Below, in pieces: positions 33,201 through 39,482 of a stretch of 39,482 nucleotides of DNA. The notes below the pieces were generated by a model, which ran no database searches, was not told where the DNA came from, and saw nothing but the letters and a program-made list of their open reading frames with translations. Both the position numbers and the translations under genes were made by a program. Position 1 is the stretch's first letter. Each line of letters starts with the position of its first letter. Source of the stretch: CAZQQN01 sp964549595 (GTDB lineage: Bacteria > Bacteroidota > Bacteroidia > CAILMK01 > CAYYUA01); assembly GCA_964549595.1 (NCBI GenBank), contig CAZJWK010000016.1, positions 1 to 39,482 of the forward strand. The letters are read 5' to 3'.

Positions 33201-33285
33201 CTTTCAGTGAAACCCCTGTGATTAGCATAAGGATAAATATCCCGGACCTGGAAAAAACTTTTGCCATTTTGCCTCTTTTTGTCAC
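30283..33285 (-). CDS. GH3 beta-N-acetylhexosaminidase fused to a beta-lactamase-family serine hydrolase
   Basis: A 1000-residue exported fusion with an N-terminal signal sequence (SGIFILMLITGVSLKG). Residues about 45-400 form a glycoside hydrolase family 3 domain of the NagZ type: VGKHFPGHGDTDQDSHLSLP carries the mobile-loop Asp/His dyad of bacterial NagZ, and the nucleophile is Asp312 in VFTDALNMKGV. A GH3 C-terminal-like domain spans about 400-590. Residues about 610-985 are a class-C beta-lactamase/DD-peptidase fold with SVNK (Ser661-x-x-Lys664), RYSDLGFF (the YxN/YSD element) and FGHTGFTG (the KTG-like HTG). All core catalytic residues are present. The combination is recurrent in Bacteroidota and suggests coupled processing of muropeptides or N-acetylglucosamine-containing glycans; the exact substrate is inferred. 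The signal peptide places it outside the cytoplasm, unlike Escherichia coli NagZ. Confidence 0.92.
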   Translation of the reverse strand: MTKRGKMAKVFSRSGIFILMLITGVSLKGGKEDFHEASTNQKNPTDESNEWVDSVFQTLSLKEKIGQLFMVAAYSNKGERHKQNITQLIQEYHIGGLIFFQGSPTKQAKLTNYYQQQANVPLLIAMDAEWGLSMRLDSTMAFPKQMTLGAIPNDSLVYDMGSAIAEQCRRLGVHINFAPVVDINNNPGNPVIHMRSFGENKKKVAQKSKAYLNGLQENKVIGVGKHFPGHGDTDQDSHLSLPEIPHSKKRLENLELYPFRQIIKANTAGIMAAHLSVPAYESRENLPSSLSPNIIKKLLREKMGYDGLVFTDALNMKGVTNHFPVGEIEKRALKAGNDVLLFSKNIPTAVKTIRKAIEQGEIKKARLNKSVKRILQAKYRAGLDQFKPVKEKGLIDDLNQKKHQFLKNRLVEKALTALKNKANILPIEELALKDYAAVSIGAEKNNPFHQKLKQYTDITSFSLPKNPSKMDFSVLRQKLMDFDKVILSLHNLNEYDVDDFGLSNQTIDYINRLAEGTKNIMVNFGSPYALKFLNHNEGLLQAYEDGKVFQKKVGEGIFGALEINGRLPVSVKNKFNEGAGLKIEPINRLSYNLPESVGISSGVLNDKIDSLAQRAIDKEATPGCQILVAKEGNVIYHKAFGYHTYDKKRPVILRDKYDIASVNKIAATMLAVMRLHDIGRININDSIGQYLTENIDSLKSDLKIKEILTHQAGLVAWIPFYKYTLNKQGFCDSNYCYNPNSFYSVKVAQGLHLQEDYQDSIWQRITQSDVKGRGNYRYSDLGFFYMKKLVEQLIQVPFEKYLYRNFYEPIGMNQTRFLPRQHFALKHIIPTEKDDYFRHQLIHGYVHDPAAAMLGGIAGHAGLFSNSNDMAKLMQMLLNAGSYGGKRYFSWPTIKKFTSKQYEDNRKGLGFDKPELRPDKISPTSDLASASTFGHTGFTGTCVWADPRHDLVYVFLSNRVHPTRKNRKLIKMDVRTDIQSAIYESFLSEQIIKKRRSARN

Positions 33286-33707
33286 TGCCTATAAGGTTTA
33301 AAGTTTAACCAAAGAAACCTAAAAGTTCAGCGAAACCTTAACATGGTTAAGCCTTTAATGGGTTGCAAAATACAAACCGATTTCAGCCCAAATTATTGCC
33401 AAAAATAAAAAAGGTTTGTTTAACATATGGCTAATCAAAATTATGATGGGAATAAGGTGTTGCCTGAGAGCAGAACGAATAAAATTAGGAGAAATGGCCT
33501 AAAAAAGCTTGAGGGTTCAATGTTTTGGGCTGCTATTCAGGTTTTAACGCATTTAAGGCGTTTATCCCTTATGGCTTTTCGTCCTCTTAAGAGATTTAAA
33601 TGGAAGATTTTAAAAATACTGACTATAAGGGTTTTTTGACATTGGAAAATGACTTGACCAATGCCCTTCAGCCCCAATGTGAAATTTAATACGGGAGTTT
33701 CCCTGTT
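33286..33707. other. Intergenic stretch with a doubtful small ORF
   Basis: About 420 bp between the GH3 start and the comA stop. A plus-strand frame at 33427-33639 would encode 70 residues (MANQNYDGNKVLPESRTNKI..., then basic/hydrophobic) with no family resemblance and no clear ribosome-binding site, so I do not call it a gene. On the minus strand TATTTTTG at 33400-33407 is an exact TAnnTTTG and could be the -7 element for the GH3 gene with a leader of about 110 nt, but no -33 match is seen. Confidence 0.4.
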
Positions 33708-34505
33708 TTAAACTTGCCTCAACTCAAAATCAGAGTGATTTTTATGGAGGAAGTCCGGGAAAGTGTCTGCGCGCATCCCGATACGCATGGTTTCTAACGG
33801 AATGACTTCCTGCGGGGCAATATTGCCAAGATTCACATTCTGGCCGAGAAGCTTAATAAACCAGACTTGTTGAGGCTTTTTAGGGGCTTCCCAGATGATT
33901 TTTCGCCCGTCAATTTGTGTAAGGATCTCATCCACCAAACCTGAACGCACTTCACCGGTTTCCCTGAATATACCGACTGTACCACTTTCACGGGCCTCAG
34001 CAATGACCTTGTAGCTACCGGCTTCGTATTCTTTTTTCATTAGTTCAATCCACTTATACGGAGGAATAATGGTTTCCGCATCTTTGGAACCCACTTCGGA
34101 AAGGACGGTAAAGTCCCTGCTAAGATCCTTGATAAATTCGCATTTTTTATCATGCGGGATCAGGAGCGAACCATCGGAGACTTCCGTATATTCAATTTTA
34201 TACCGTTCCATTAAGCGCTTGTAATCCTCGTATTGATTTCGGATCACAAACGCCTCAAAGAGGGTTCCCCCAAAATATGCCGGAATATGGGCATTTCTAT
34301 ACACTTGCAGTTTATTTTCCAGGTTAGGGGTGACAAAAGCACTTCCGAATCCTAATTTGACCATGTCGATATATTCACCCGCAGTTTCCAGCAAGTCTTC
34401 CACCATCTTACAACTCATACCCTTATCCATTACCATGGTAAGGCCGTAATCCCGATCTTTCTGTGTCCTTTCCGGAATATCTTTAAGCTCGAAGTTTATG
34501 GACAT
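33708..34505 (-). CDS. comA: Phosphosulfolactate synthase (ComA family)
   Basis: A 265-residue TIM-barrel protein of the ComA family, which adds sulfite to phosphoenolpyruvate to give (R)-phosphosulfolactate. Characteristic stretches are RDYGLTMVMDKGM, YIDMVKLGFGSAF, AYFGGTLFEAFVIRNQYEDY, EVSDGSLLIP, VLSEVGSKD and KVIAEARESG with GIFRETGEVR. In methanogens this is the first step of coenzyme M synthesis. Bacteroidota do not make coenzyme M, but many make sulfonolipids (capnoids) from cysteate, and sulfolactate chemistry could feed that; this is inference. It lies 5 bp downstream of the TPR gene in one apparent operon. No phosphosulfolactate phosphatase or dehydrogenase gene is nearby. Confidence 0.88.
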   Translation of the reverse strand: MSINFELKDIPERTQKDRDYGLTMVMDKGMSCKMVEDLLETAGEYIDMVKLGFGSAFVTPNLENKLQVYRNAHIPAYFGGTLFEAFVIRNQYEDYKRLMERYKIEYTEVSDGSLLIPHDKKCEFIKDLSRDFTVLSEVGSKDAETIIPPYKWIELMKKEYEAGSYKVIAEARESGTVGIFRETGEVRSGLVDEILTQIDGRKIIWEAPKKPQQVWFIKLLGQNVNLGNIAPQEVIPLETMRIGMRADTFPDFLHKNHSDFELRQV

Positions 34506-34510
34506 AATGT

Positions 34511-35911
34511 TTACTTGTTATAATTTTCAATAAAATTCATAAACCAAGTATTGTGCTCCAGGTGCGGAAAATATTCAAGTAACCAGGCGCGGCCTTCCGG
34601 TTCAAGCCTTAAACCACTATCAAGGAAATAAGAGGCTTCATCTTTTTCCCCTTCATCAATCAGGATACCGCTAAGCAGGAAGTATAATTCCTCGGAATCG
34701 GGATTGATTTTTATGCCTTCTTTTAAGAGGTCAATCCCTTCCTGCCCCTGGTTTTGTTCGTAAAACATCAAGCCGAATTCGATCCAGGCCTCTATAAGGG
34801 ATGGTTCTAATTCCAGGGTTTTACGATAACTTTCCTTTGCCTTTTCTTCATTACCGATAAAATTATAACTGTCGGCAAGGGCAAACCAATATTCCTCTTC
34901 CTGGTCCTTGATTTTAATGGCTTTTTCCAGGAAGGGAATCGCCTGCCGGTATCGCAATTCCTTTTGATAGGAAATGCCTAAGCCATACCAAGCATCTCCA
35001 TAATCACCATTGATTTCAATCGCTTTTTTGTAGTATTCCCGAGCGTAGTCCTGTTTATTCTGGAATTGATAGCAATCCCCTATCTGGGTATAAGTAGGAG
35101 CATTCGGACGGGTATAATGAATATATTGGGAGAAATGGCTTAAAGCTTTATGGTAATTCTCCTGCTCCATGTAAACCTTTCCCAGGTATTGATGGCCGGG
35201 TGCATAATCTTCCTTAATGACGACTGAAAAATCAAAAGCTTCAGTGGCTTTTTCAAGCAAACCTATTTTTTGATAAAGCAGGCCTAAGTTAAACCAGGCT
35301 TGGTAAGCATACGGATTTTCATCGATAAATTTTTGATAGAACTCAATGCTTTTTTCCGGCTCGTCTTGTTGGTCATAGCAGTAAGCAAGCTCGTAAAGGG
35401 CTTGTTTGTTATCAGGATTATGGTTTAAAGCTTCTTTCAGGCATTCTATTGCTTGGTCAAATTTGTCCCAGCCTTCATAGGTAAAAGCTTTCAGGAGGTA
35501 AATTTCATCCTTATTGCCTTGTAAGTCAAGGGCTTTATCATAGCTTTCAATGGCTTTGGAGAAATGCTCCATGTCCTCATAAACACTGGCTAATAACAAG
35601 TAAATATCGTAATTACCCGGTTCTAAAATCCTGGCCTTTTGTAATAAATCAAGGGCTTCTTCATAAGCTTGGTCGAACAGTAACAACTCAGCTTTTCTGG
35701 TCAGGAAATTAACCACATAAGGGTGTTGTTGAATCGCAGTATCCGTAACTTCCAGGGCTTTTTGAAGTTTGTTTTTGTTCAGGTAATACTCTATGATGTT
35801 CTCAAACTCCTCACTTTCCAGAAAAAAGCTTTCGTTATTCCGCTGTAACCGTTCGTATCGGTTTACCAAATCCCTGGTTTCCCCTTCAAAGCTATTTTCG
35901 AACTCTTCCAT
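34511..35911 (-). CDS. TPR-repeat protein
   Basis: A 466-residue protein made almost entirely of tetratricopeptide repeats, roughly eleven, with the typical W/L-x2-L/I/A-G/A/S-x3-Y-x8-A/F-x3-A/Y-x3-A-x4-P spacing: for example LLLASVYEDMEHFSKAIESY, WFNLGLLYQKIGLLEKATEAF, WYGLGISYQKELRYRQAIPFL. No signal peptide or transmembrane helix, so it is cytoplasmic and probably a protein-interaction scaffold. It is the first gene of a two-gene operon with comA (5 bp gap). A -7 promoter match (TACATTTG on the minus strand) lies at 35934-35941, giving a leader of about 16 nt. Its partner is not evident. Confidence 0.9.
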   Translation of the reverse strand: MEEFENSFEGETRDLVNRYERLQRNNESFFLESEEFENIIEYYLNKNKLQKALEVTDTAIQQHPYVVNFLTRKAELLLFDQAYEEALDLLQKARILEPGNYDIYLLLASVYEDMEHFSKAIESYDKALDLQGNKDEIYLLKAFTYEGWDKFDQAIECLKEALNHNPDNKQALYELAYCYDQQDEPEKSIEFYQKFIDENPYAYQAWFNLGLLYQKIGLLEKATEAFDFSVVIKEDYAPGHQYLGKVYMEQENYHKALSHFSQYIHYTRPNAPTYTQIGDCYQFQNKQDYAREYYKKAIEINGDYGDAWYGLGISYQKELRYRQAIPFLEKAIKIKDQEEEYWFALADSYNFIGNEEKAKESYRKTLELEPSLIEAWIEFGLMFYEQNQGQEGIDLLKEGIKINPDSEELYFLLSGILIDEGEKDEASYFLDSGLRLEPEGRAWLLEYFPHLEHNTWFMNFIENYNK

Positions 35912-35933
35912 TGAACCATGGCTTTTGTTTAAG

Positions 35934-35966
35934 CAAATGTAGAAAAAAATGAAAAAAAAAGACCAA
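35934..35966 (-). promoter_or_regulatory. Promoter of the TPR-comA operon
   Basis: On the minus strand TACATTTG (35934-35941) is an exact TAnnTTTG. A TTG (35964-35966) lies 22 bp upstream, slightly long for the 19-21 bp expected. The TPR ATG is 22 bp downstream of the -7 element. Confidence 0.45.
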
Positions 35967-36090
35967 GGGAGGCATTATTGGGTGCCCGACATTTTTTCCG
36001 TATAAAAATCTTGGAAATAGCTAAAGCTTTCAAAAGTTCTTCATTGTCAATTTTAGGTTAATTTCGTCAACCCTAACAAAACCTTACAGT

Positions 36091-39000
36091 ATGTATTTCA
36101 AGGGAAAATTTCCTTTTGGGGTAATCGGACCATTTCTCATTGCATTGCTTCTCATGATGGCATTGCCTGGCAAAAGCCAGAACGAATGGCAACAAAGGAT
36201 CGATTATGACATAAGGGTAAAATTGAATGACAAGGATCACTTTCTAAACGGAAGGGCAAAAATCACCTATTTTAATCACTCGCCTGATACCCTTGAAAAA
36301 CTTTATTTCCATTGTTGGCCCAATGCCTATAGCAGTAAAGGAACGCCTTTTGCCCGCCAGAGGATTGAAAACCGGGCGACCGACTTCTTTTATGCGGAGA
36401 AGAAAGCCATGGGTTTTATGGATTCGTTAAAATTTACCCGTAGAGGTGATACCCTGGCGCATAAATTTGAGGACAAGCACAATGAAATGGGCGTTTTGCA
36501 TTTGGATGAACCTTTGCTCCCGGACGAAAGCATAACGATCGAAACCCCTTTCCGGGTGAAAATCCCGAAGAATTTCTCAAGATTAGGGCATAAAGGCCAA
36601 TCTTATCAAATAAGCCAATGGTACCCTAAGGTTGCCGTTTACGATGAGGAAGGATGGCACGCTATGCCATACCTCAACCAGGGAGAGTTTTACAATGATT
36701 TCGGTCAATACCGGGTGGCTATTACCCTGCCGGCCAATTATAAGATTGGGGCCACAGGGAAACTTCAAAACCCTAAAGAAAAAGCTAAGCTTATCCGGGA
36801 AGATAGCATTACCCGCGCTATGATGCCCTTTGACAAAAGTGCTCCACAGAATACGCCCGAATCAAAGGATTCCCTTAAAACCTTGGTTTTTAAGCAAGAC
36901 CGTGTCCATGATTTTGCCTGGTTTGCGGATAAACGATTCCGGGTTTTAATGGATACTGCCAAGATAGCTCCTCAAGATAAAGCCATAATCACCTATTCCT
37001 TTTTTCTGCCCAGGAATGCCAAAGATTTTGAAGAGTCCCCTAAGTATATCAGTCAAGGACTTAAAACCCTTTCTCGGCAAGTGGGGCCTTATCCTTATAA
37101 TACTTTTACAGTGGTCAATGGGGCTATAACCGCTGGTTCTGCCATGGAGTATCCAACGGTTACGATAGTGTCCAATAATAATCCACCGGCGGATATTTTC
37201 CACGAAATAACACATAATTGGTTTCAGGGTGTATTGGCTTTTAATGAAAGAAAGCACCCCTTATTGGATGAAGGCTTAACTTCTTTTTACCAACACCGCT
37301 ATTTCGAAAATTGGTCTGATCCTGACTATTTCAGTAGCGAATGGTCTTTTGGAATGAACCAAATCCCCGTTGATGGCCAAAATTTGATAAAAAAGTATAT
37401 TGCCCATCATCAGGATCGAATAGCGAAAGATCAAGCTCAAACCCTTAAAAGCAGTCAATTCACAAAGCTGAATTATTGGGCTATGATTTATGGGAAAACG
37501 GCTTGGCTATTTCAGTACCTTTATGGCTATTTGGGTAAGGCCCTTTTTGACCAAGCCATGGAGGCCTTTTACCAAAAATACCAGTTTGGACATCCTGATC
37601 CAAAGGATCTTGAAGAAACTTTTGAAGACCAAAACGGGCAAAATTTGGATTGGTTTTTCCGGGGGTTGTTGAAAGAGAGGAAGGAACTGGATTATGCCAT
37701 AAAGGGATTCGGCAATGATGAAAAATCCAAAGTAAGGATTCAAAATAAAGGTGAACTAAAGGCCCCTTTTCTGCTTACCCTTTTTAAAAATGATTCTTTG
37801 GTGGCCAGGGAATGGAAAAGTGGTTTCAAAGGAGAACAGTTGGTTAAGTTGCCCAAAAAGGATTTTGACAAAGTAAGGATCAATCCCTTTAATTGGGTGC
37901 CTGACCATAACCATCGGAATAATACATTGTTCCGGACGGGGATTCAAAACCTCTGGGATCCTATCAAGCCCGAATTTGCTTCTAACTCCACGTTACCCGG
38001 AAATAATAAATTGCATTATTTACCGGCTTTGCAAGCGAATGGGAGTGACGGTTTTATGCTGGGAGGTGTTGTTAGCAATTCTCTACTTCCCCCTCAAAAC
38101 TTTGAAATGTTAGTGGCCCCCTATTATGGTTTTAGGAGCAAAAATTTAGTAGGTTCAGGGCTTATTACCTACAACCTATATGGTCAAAATCCCCGGAAAT
38201 GGCACAACTTTGAAATTGGCGTTAAAGGCAAACGATTTTCCTATGAAAATGAACCGAAGGCCTTGGCTTATTCAAAACTAGCCCCTTTTGTTAGCTACCA
38301 ATTTAAAAGCAAACCTTTAAGAAGGAGTGGGCTTAATACGGTTACCTTACGTAGTAACTGGCTTTGGCGGGAGGATTTCTTATACAATCAGGAGAAGGAT
38401 GAGGGGGAGCAGAAATTGAATAAATATTATGTCAATGAGCTCAAATACCGGTTCGAAAATCAAAATACGCTCTTCCCGCTTAAATCAGAAATTTCCGTTC
38501 AGCAACACAAGGATTTTGTGAAGGCTTCTCTGGAATTAAAAGGGAGCACCCCTTATGAGAAGAAAAATCAGCGCTTCAGGTGGCGTTTTTTTGCCGGGAA
38601 ATTTTTGCACAAAAAGGATAATTTGGCCGGGGAATACACCTTTCTTTTGGGTAACCGGCTTCCTGCCTTCGAAACGCCCTATACGGATTTTCGTGATAAG
38701 CAGGACTATCTCTATGAACAGAGTCTATTAGACCGGGGCGCCAGAAAAGGTGCTTTGGCTAACCAGGTATGGTTAAACGATGGTTTTTTTAAGGCCCCTA
38801 CTGCGTTCGGAAATTCCCGGGATTGGCTTGTTAGTCTAAACCTGATGACATCCATACCCGGCAAAACACCTCTTAGGGTTTTCGCTGATATAGGGACTTC
38901 CGCCTCATTAATCAATGATAATAACCTTGGCAATATCAGTTACGATGCTGGTGTAGCCCTTGTAATCTGGAAGGATGTTTTGGAATTTTACTATCCCGTG

Positions 39001-39138
39001 TTTTTCTCAAATGACCTTGAAAACGTAATGGATAATAATGGCATCAATGGTTGGGATCGCTTGCAATTCCGCCTGGACATCAATCCTTATAGATGGCTTG
39101 AATGGCGGGAAAAATTGAATGAAACGGGTTTACTTTAA
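36091..39138 (+). CDS. M1-family metallopeptidase with C-terminal barrel-like region
   Basis: A 1015-residue secreted zinc peptidase. A signal peptide (FGVIGPFLIALLLMMALPGKSQ, cleavage near residue 29-30) is followed by the M1 N-terminal beta-saddle (about 35-230) and the catalytic domain. The zinc site is HEITH at 371-375 with the third ligand Glu394, exactly the HExxH-x18-E spacing. The GAMEN-type substrate motif is represented by GSAMEYPT. From about 620 to the end there are alternating beta-strand segments and aromatic residues, reading like a transmembrane barrel or surface-antigen domain (GFMLGGVVSNSLLPPQNFEMLVAPYYGF; FEIGVKGKRFSY); similar two-part M1 proteins occur in Bacteroidota. 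This suggests an outer-membrane-anchored peptidase. A near match to the -7 element (TAATTTCG, 36059-36066) precedes the start. Confidence 0.92.
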   Translation: MYFKGKFPFGVIGPFLIALLLMMALPGKSQNEWQQRIDYDIRVKLNDKDHFLNGRAKITYFNHSPDTLEKLYFHCWPNAYSSKGTPFARQRIENRATDFFYAEKKAMGFMDSLKFTRRGDTLAHKFEDKHNEMGVLHLDEPLLPDESITIETPFRVKIPKNFSRLGHKGQSYQISQWYPKVAVYDEEGWHAMPYLNQGEFYNDFGQYRVAITLPANYKIGATGKLQNPKEKAKLIREDSITRAMMPFDKSAPQNTPESKDSLKTLVFKQDRVHDFAWFADKRFRVLMDTAKIAPQDKAIITYSFFLPRNAKDFEESPKYISQGLKTLSRQVGPYPYNTFTVVNGAITAGSAMEYPTVTIVSNNNPPADIFHEITHNWFQGVLAFNERKHPLLDEGLTSFYQHRYFENWSDPDYFSSEWSFGMNQIPVDGQNLIKKYIAHHQDRIAKDQAQTLKSSQFTKLNYWAMIYGKTAWLFQYLYGYLGKALFDQAMEAFYQKYQFGHPDPKDLEETFEDQNGQNLDWFFRGLLKERKELDYAIKGFGNDEKSKVRIQNKGELKAPFLLTLFKNDSLVAREWKSGFKGEQLVKLPKKDFDKVRINPFNWVPDHNHRNNTLFRTGIQNLWDPIKPEFASNSTLPGNNKLHYLPALQANGSDGFMLGGVVSNSLLPPQNFEMLVAPYYGFRSKNLVGSGLITYNLYGQNPRKWHNFEIGVKGKRFSYENEPKALAYSKLAPFVSYQFKSKPLRRSGLNTVTLRSNWLWREDFLYNQEKDEGEQKLNKYYVNELKYRFENQNTLFPLKSEISVQQHKDFVKASLELKGSTPYEKKNQRFRWRFFAGKFLHKKDNLAGEYTFLLGNRLPAFETPYTDFRDKQDYLYEQSLLDRGARKGALANQVWLNDGFFKAPTAFGNSRDWLVSLNLMTSIPGKTPLRVFADIGTSASLINDNNLGNISYDAGVALVIWKDVLEFYYPVFFSNDLENVMDNNGINGWDRLQFRLDINPYRWLEWREKLNETGLL

Positions 39139-39482
39139 GGTTTTTTAAACGCTTGATTGAGGAAAGTTATTCCAAATATCTTGTACCAATAGTTAAGTTG
39201 GTTAAATGAAGAAACTGGGAAAGTTTACAAACGAGTCTAATCTCAGAACTCCTAACCTTTTCGTAAACGAATACGTCCCCTATCAGTACTCAAAGCCTCT
39301 AAATCTGTCTCGTTCCTTTATAACAGAATTTTTTTTCTATAAATTTCTCTTGGCCCCAGTTTTCAATGTAGGGGGTGTATTTAAAGTCTTTTTTGAGAGA
39401 AAAATTTGAGTAGTACTAAAATTTAAATTTTGGTTCTACAATGAATTTTATGGAAATGTTTTTGAGAAGTTTTGATCTAATA
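39139..39482. other. Window end, nothing supported
   Basis: No gene is supported in the last 344 bp. A plus-strand frame at 39206-39409 (67 residues) has no family resemblance or ribosome-binding site and is probably chance. Confidence 0.5.

Noticed and set aside
33427..33639. 70-residue plus-strand ORF
   Set aside because: No homology impression, no ribosome-binding site and odd composition.
39206..39409. 67-residue plus-strand ORF at the window end
   Set aside because: No supporting signal; composition matches random AT-rich translation.

Overview
The window reads as chromosomal DNA from a member of the Bacteroidota, most likely a gliding or surface-type lineage near the Cytophagales. The evidence is a type IX secretion (CHU_C/gliding) C-terminal domain at 15043-16809, BshA of bacillithiol synthesis, an SDR-type threonine dehydrogenase, a ComA-like phosphosulfolactate synthase, a GH3/beta-lactamase fusion, and promoter-like sites of the Bacteroidota form TTTG-N19-TAnnTTTG with short leaders. 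No rRNA, tRNA, CRISPR array, insertion sequence or prophage was seen.

Layout. 1-1220: the C-terminal half of an MFS transporter interrupted by an in-frame TGA, then about 660 bp of apparently decayed sequence. 1221-5761: a conserved hypothetical, a large secreted BNR-repeat protein and an OmpA-like protein, all on +. 5972-8905: a patatin-like lipase (-) divergent from an MgtC/DUF4010 membrane protein and an atypical SDR (+). 9024-13737: the rimP-nusA-infB operon (-). 13738-14242: an AT-rich non-coding region with a promoter/hairpin at its rimP end and many DnaA-box-like words. 14243-15010: a pseudouridine synthase (-). 15043-20752: a tight + strand operon of a T9SS cargo protein, ybeY, mnmG and a lipoprotein. 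20733-33285: bshA and threonine dehydrogenase, a large outer-membrane barrel protein, a 1232-residue sensor kinase and the GH3/beta-lactamase fusion, all on -. 33708-35911: comA and a TPR protein (-). 36091-39138: an M1 peptidase with a barrel-like C-terminus (+).

The main result is that this looks like the replication-origin region of the chromosome. Three independent signals agree: (i) the non-coding region at about 13.8-14.24 kb carries clustered TCCACA/TGTGGA words; (ii) base skew and gene orientation flip around it, with C-rich + strand to the left and G-rich to the right; (iii) five sites that closely match the ParB-binding parS palindrome (13 or 14 of 16 positions) lie at 17.9, 22.9, 24.5, 25.6 and 28.7 kb, i.e. 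4-15 kb to one side. Four of these are embedded in coding sequence. No dnaA, parA or parB is in the window, so the assignment rests on sequence signals alone.

A second point of interest is the rimP-nusA-infB leader. A promoter match at 13786-13816 would start transcription almost exactly at a strong terminator-like hairpin (13753-13779), 16 nt before the rimP start codon, which suggests a 5'-end stem-loop or an attenuator controlling nusA and infB.
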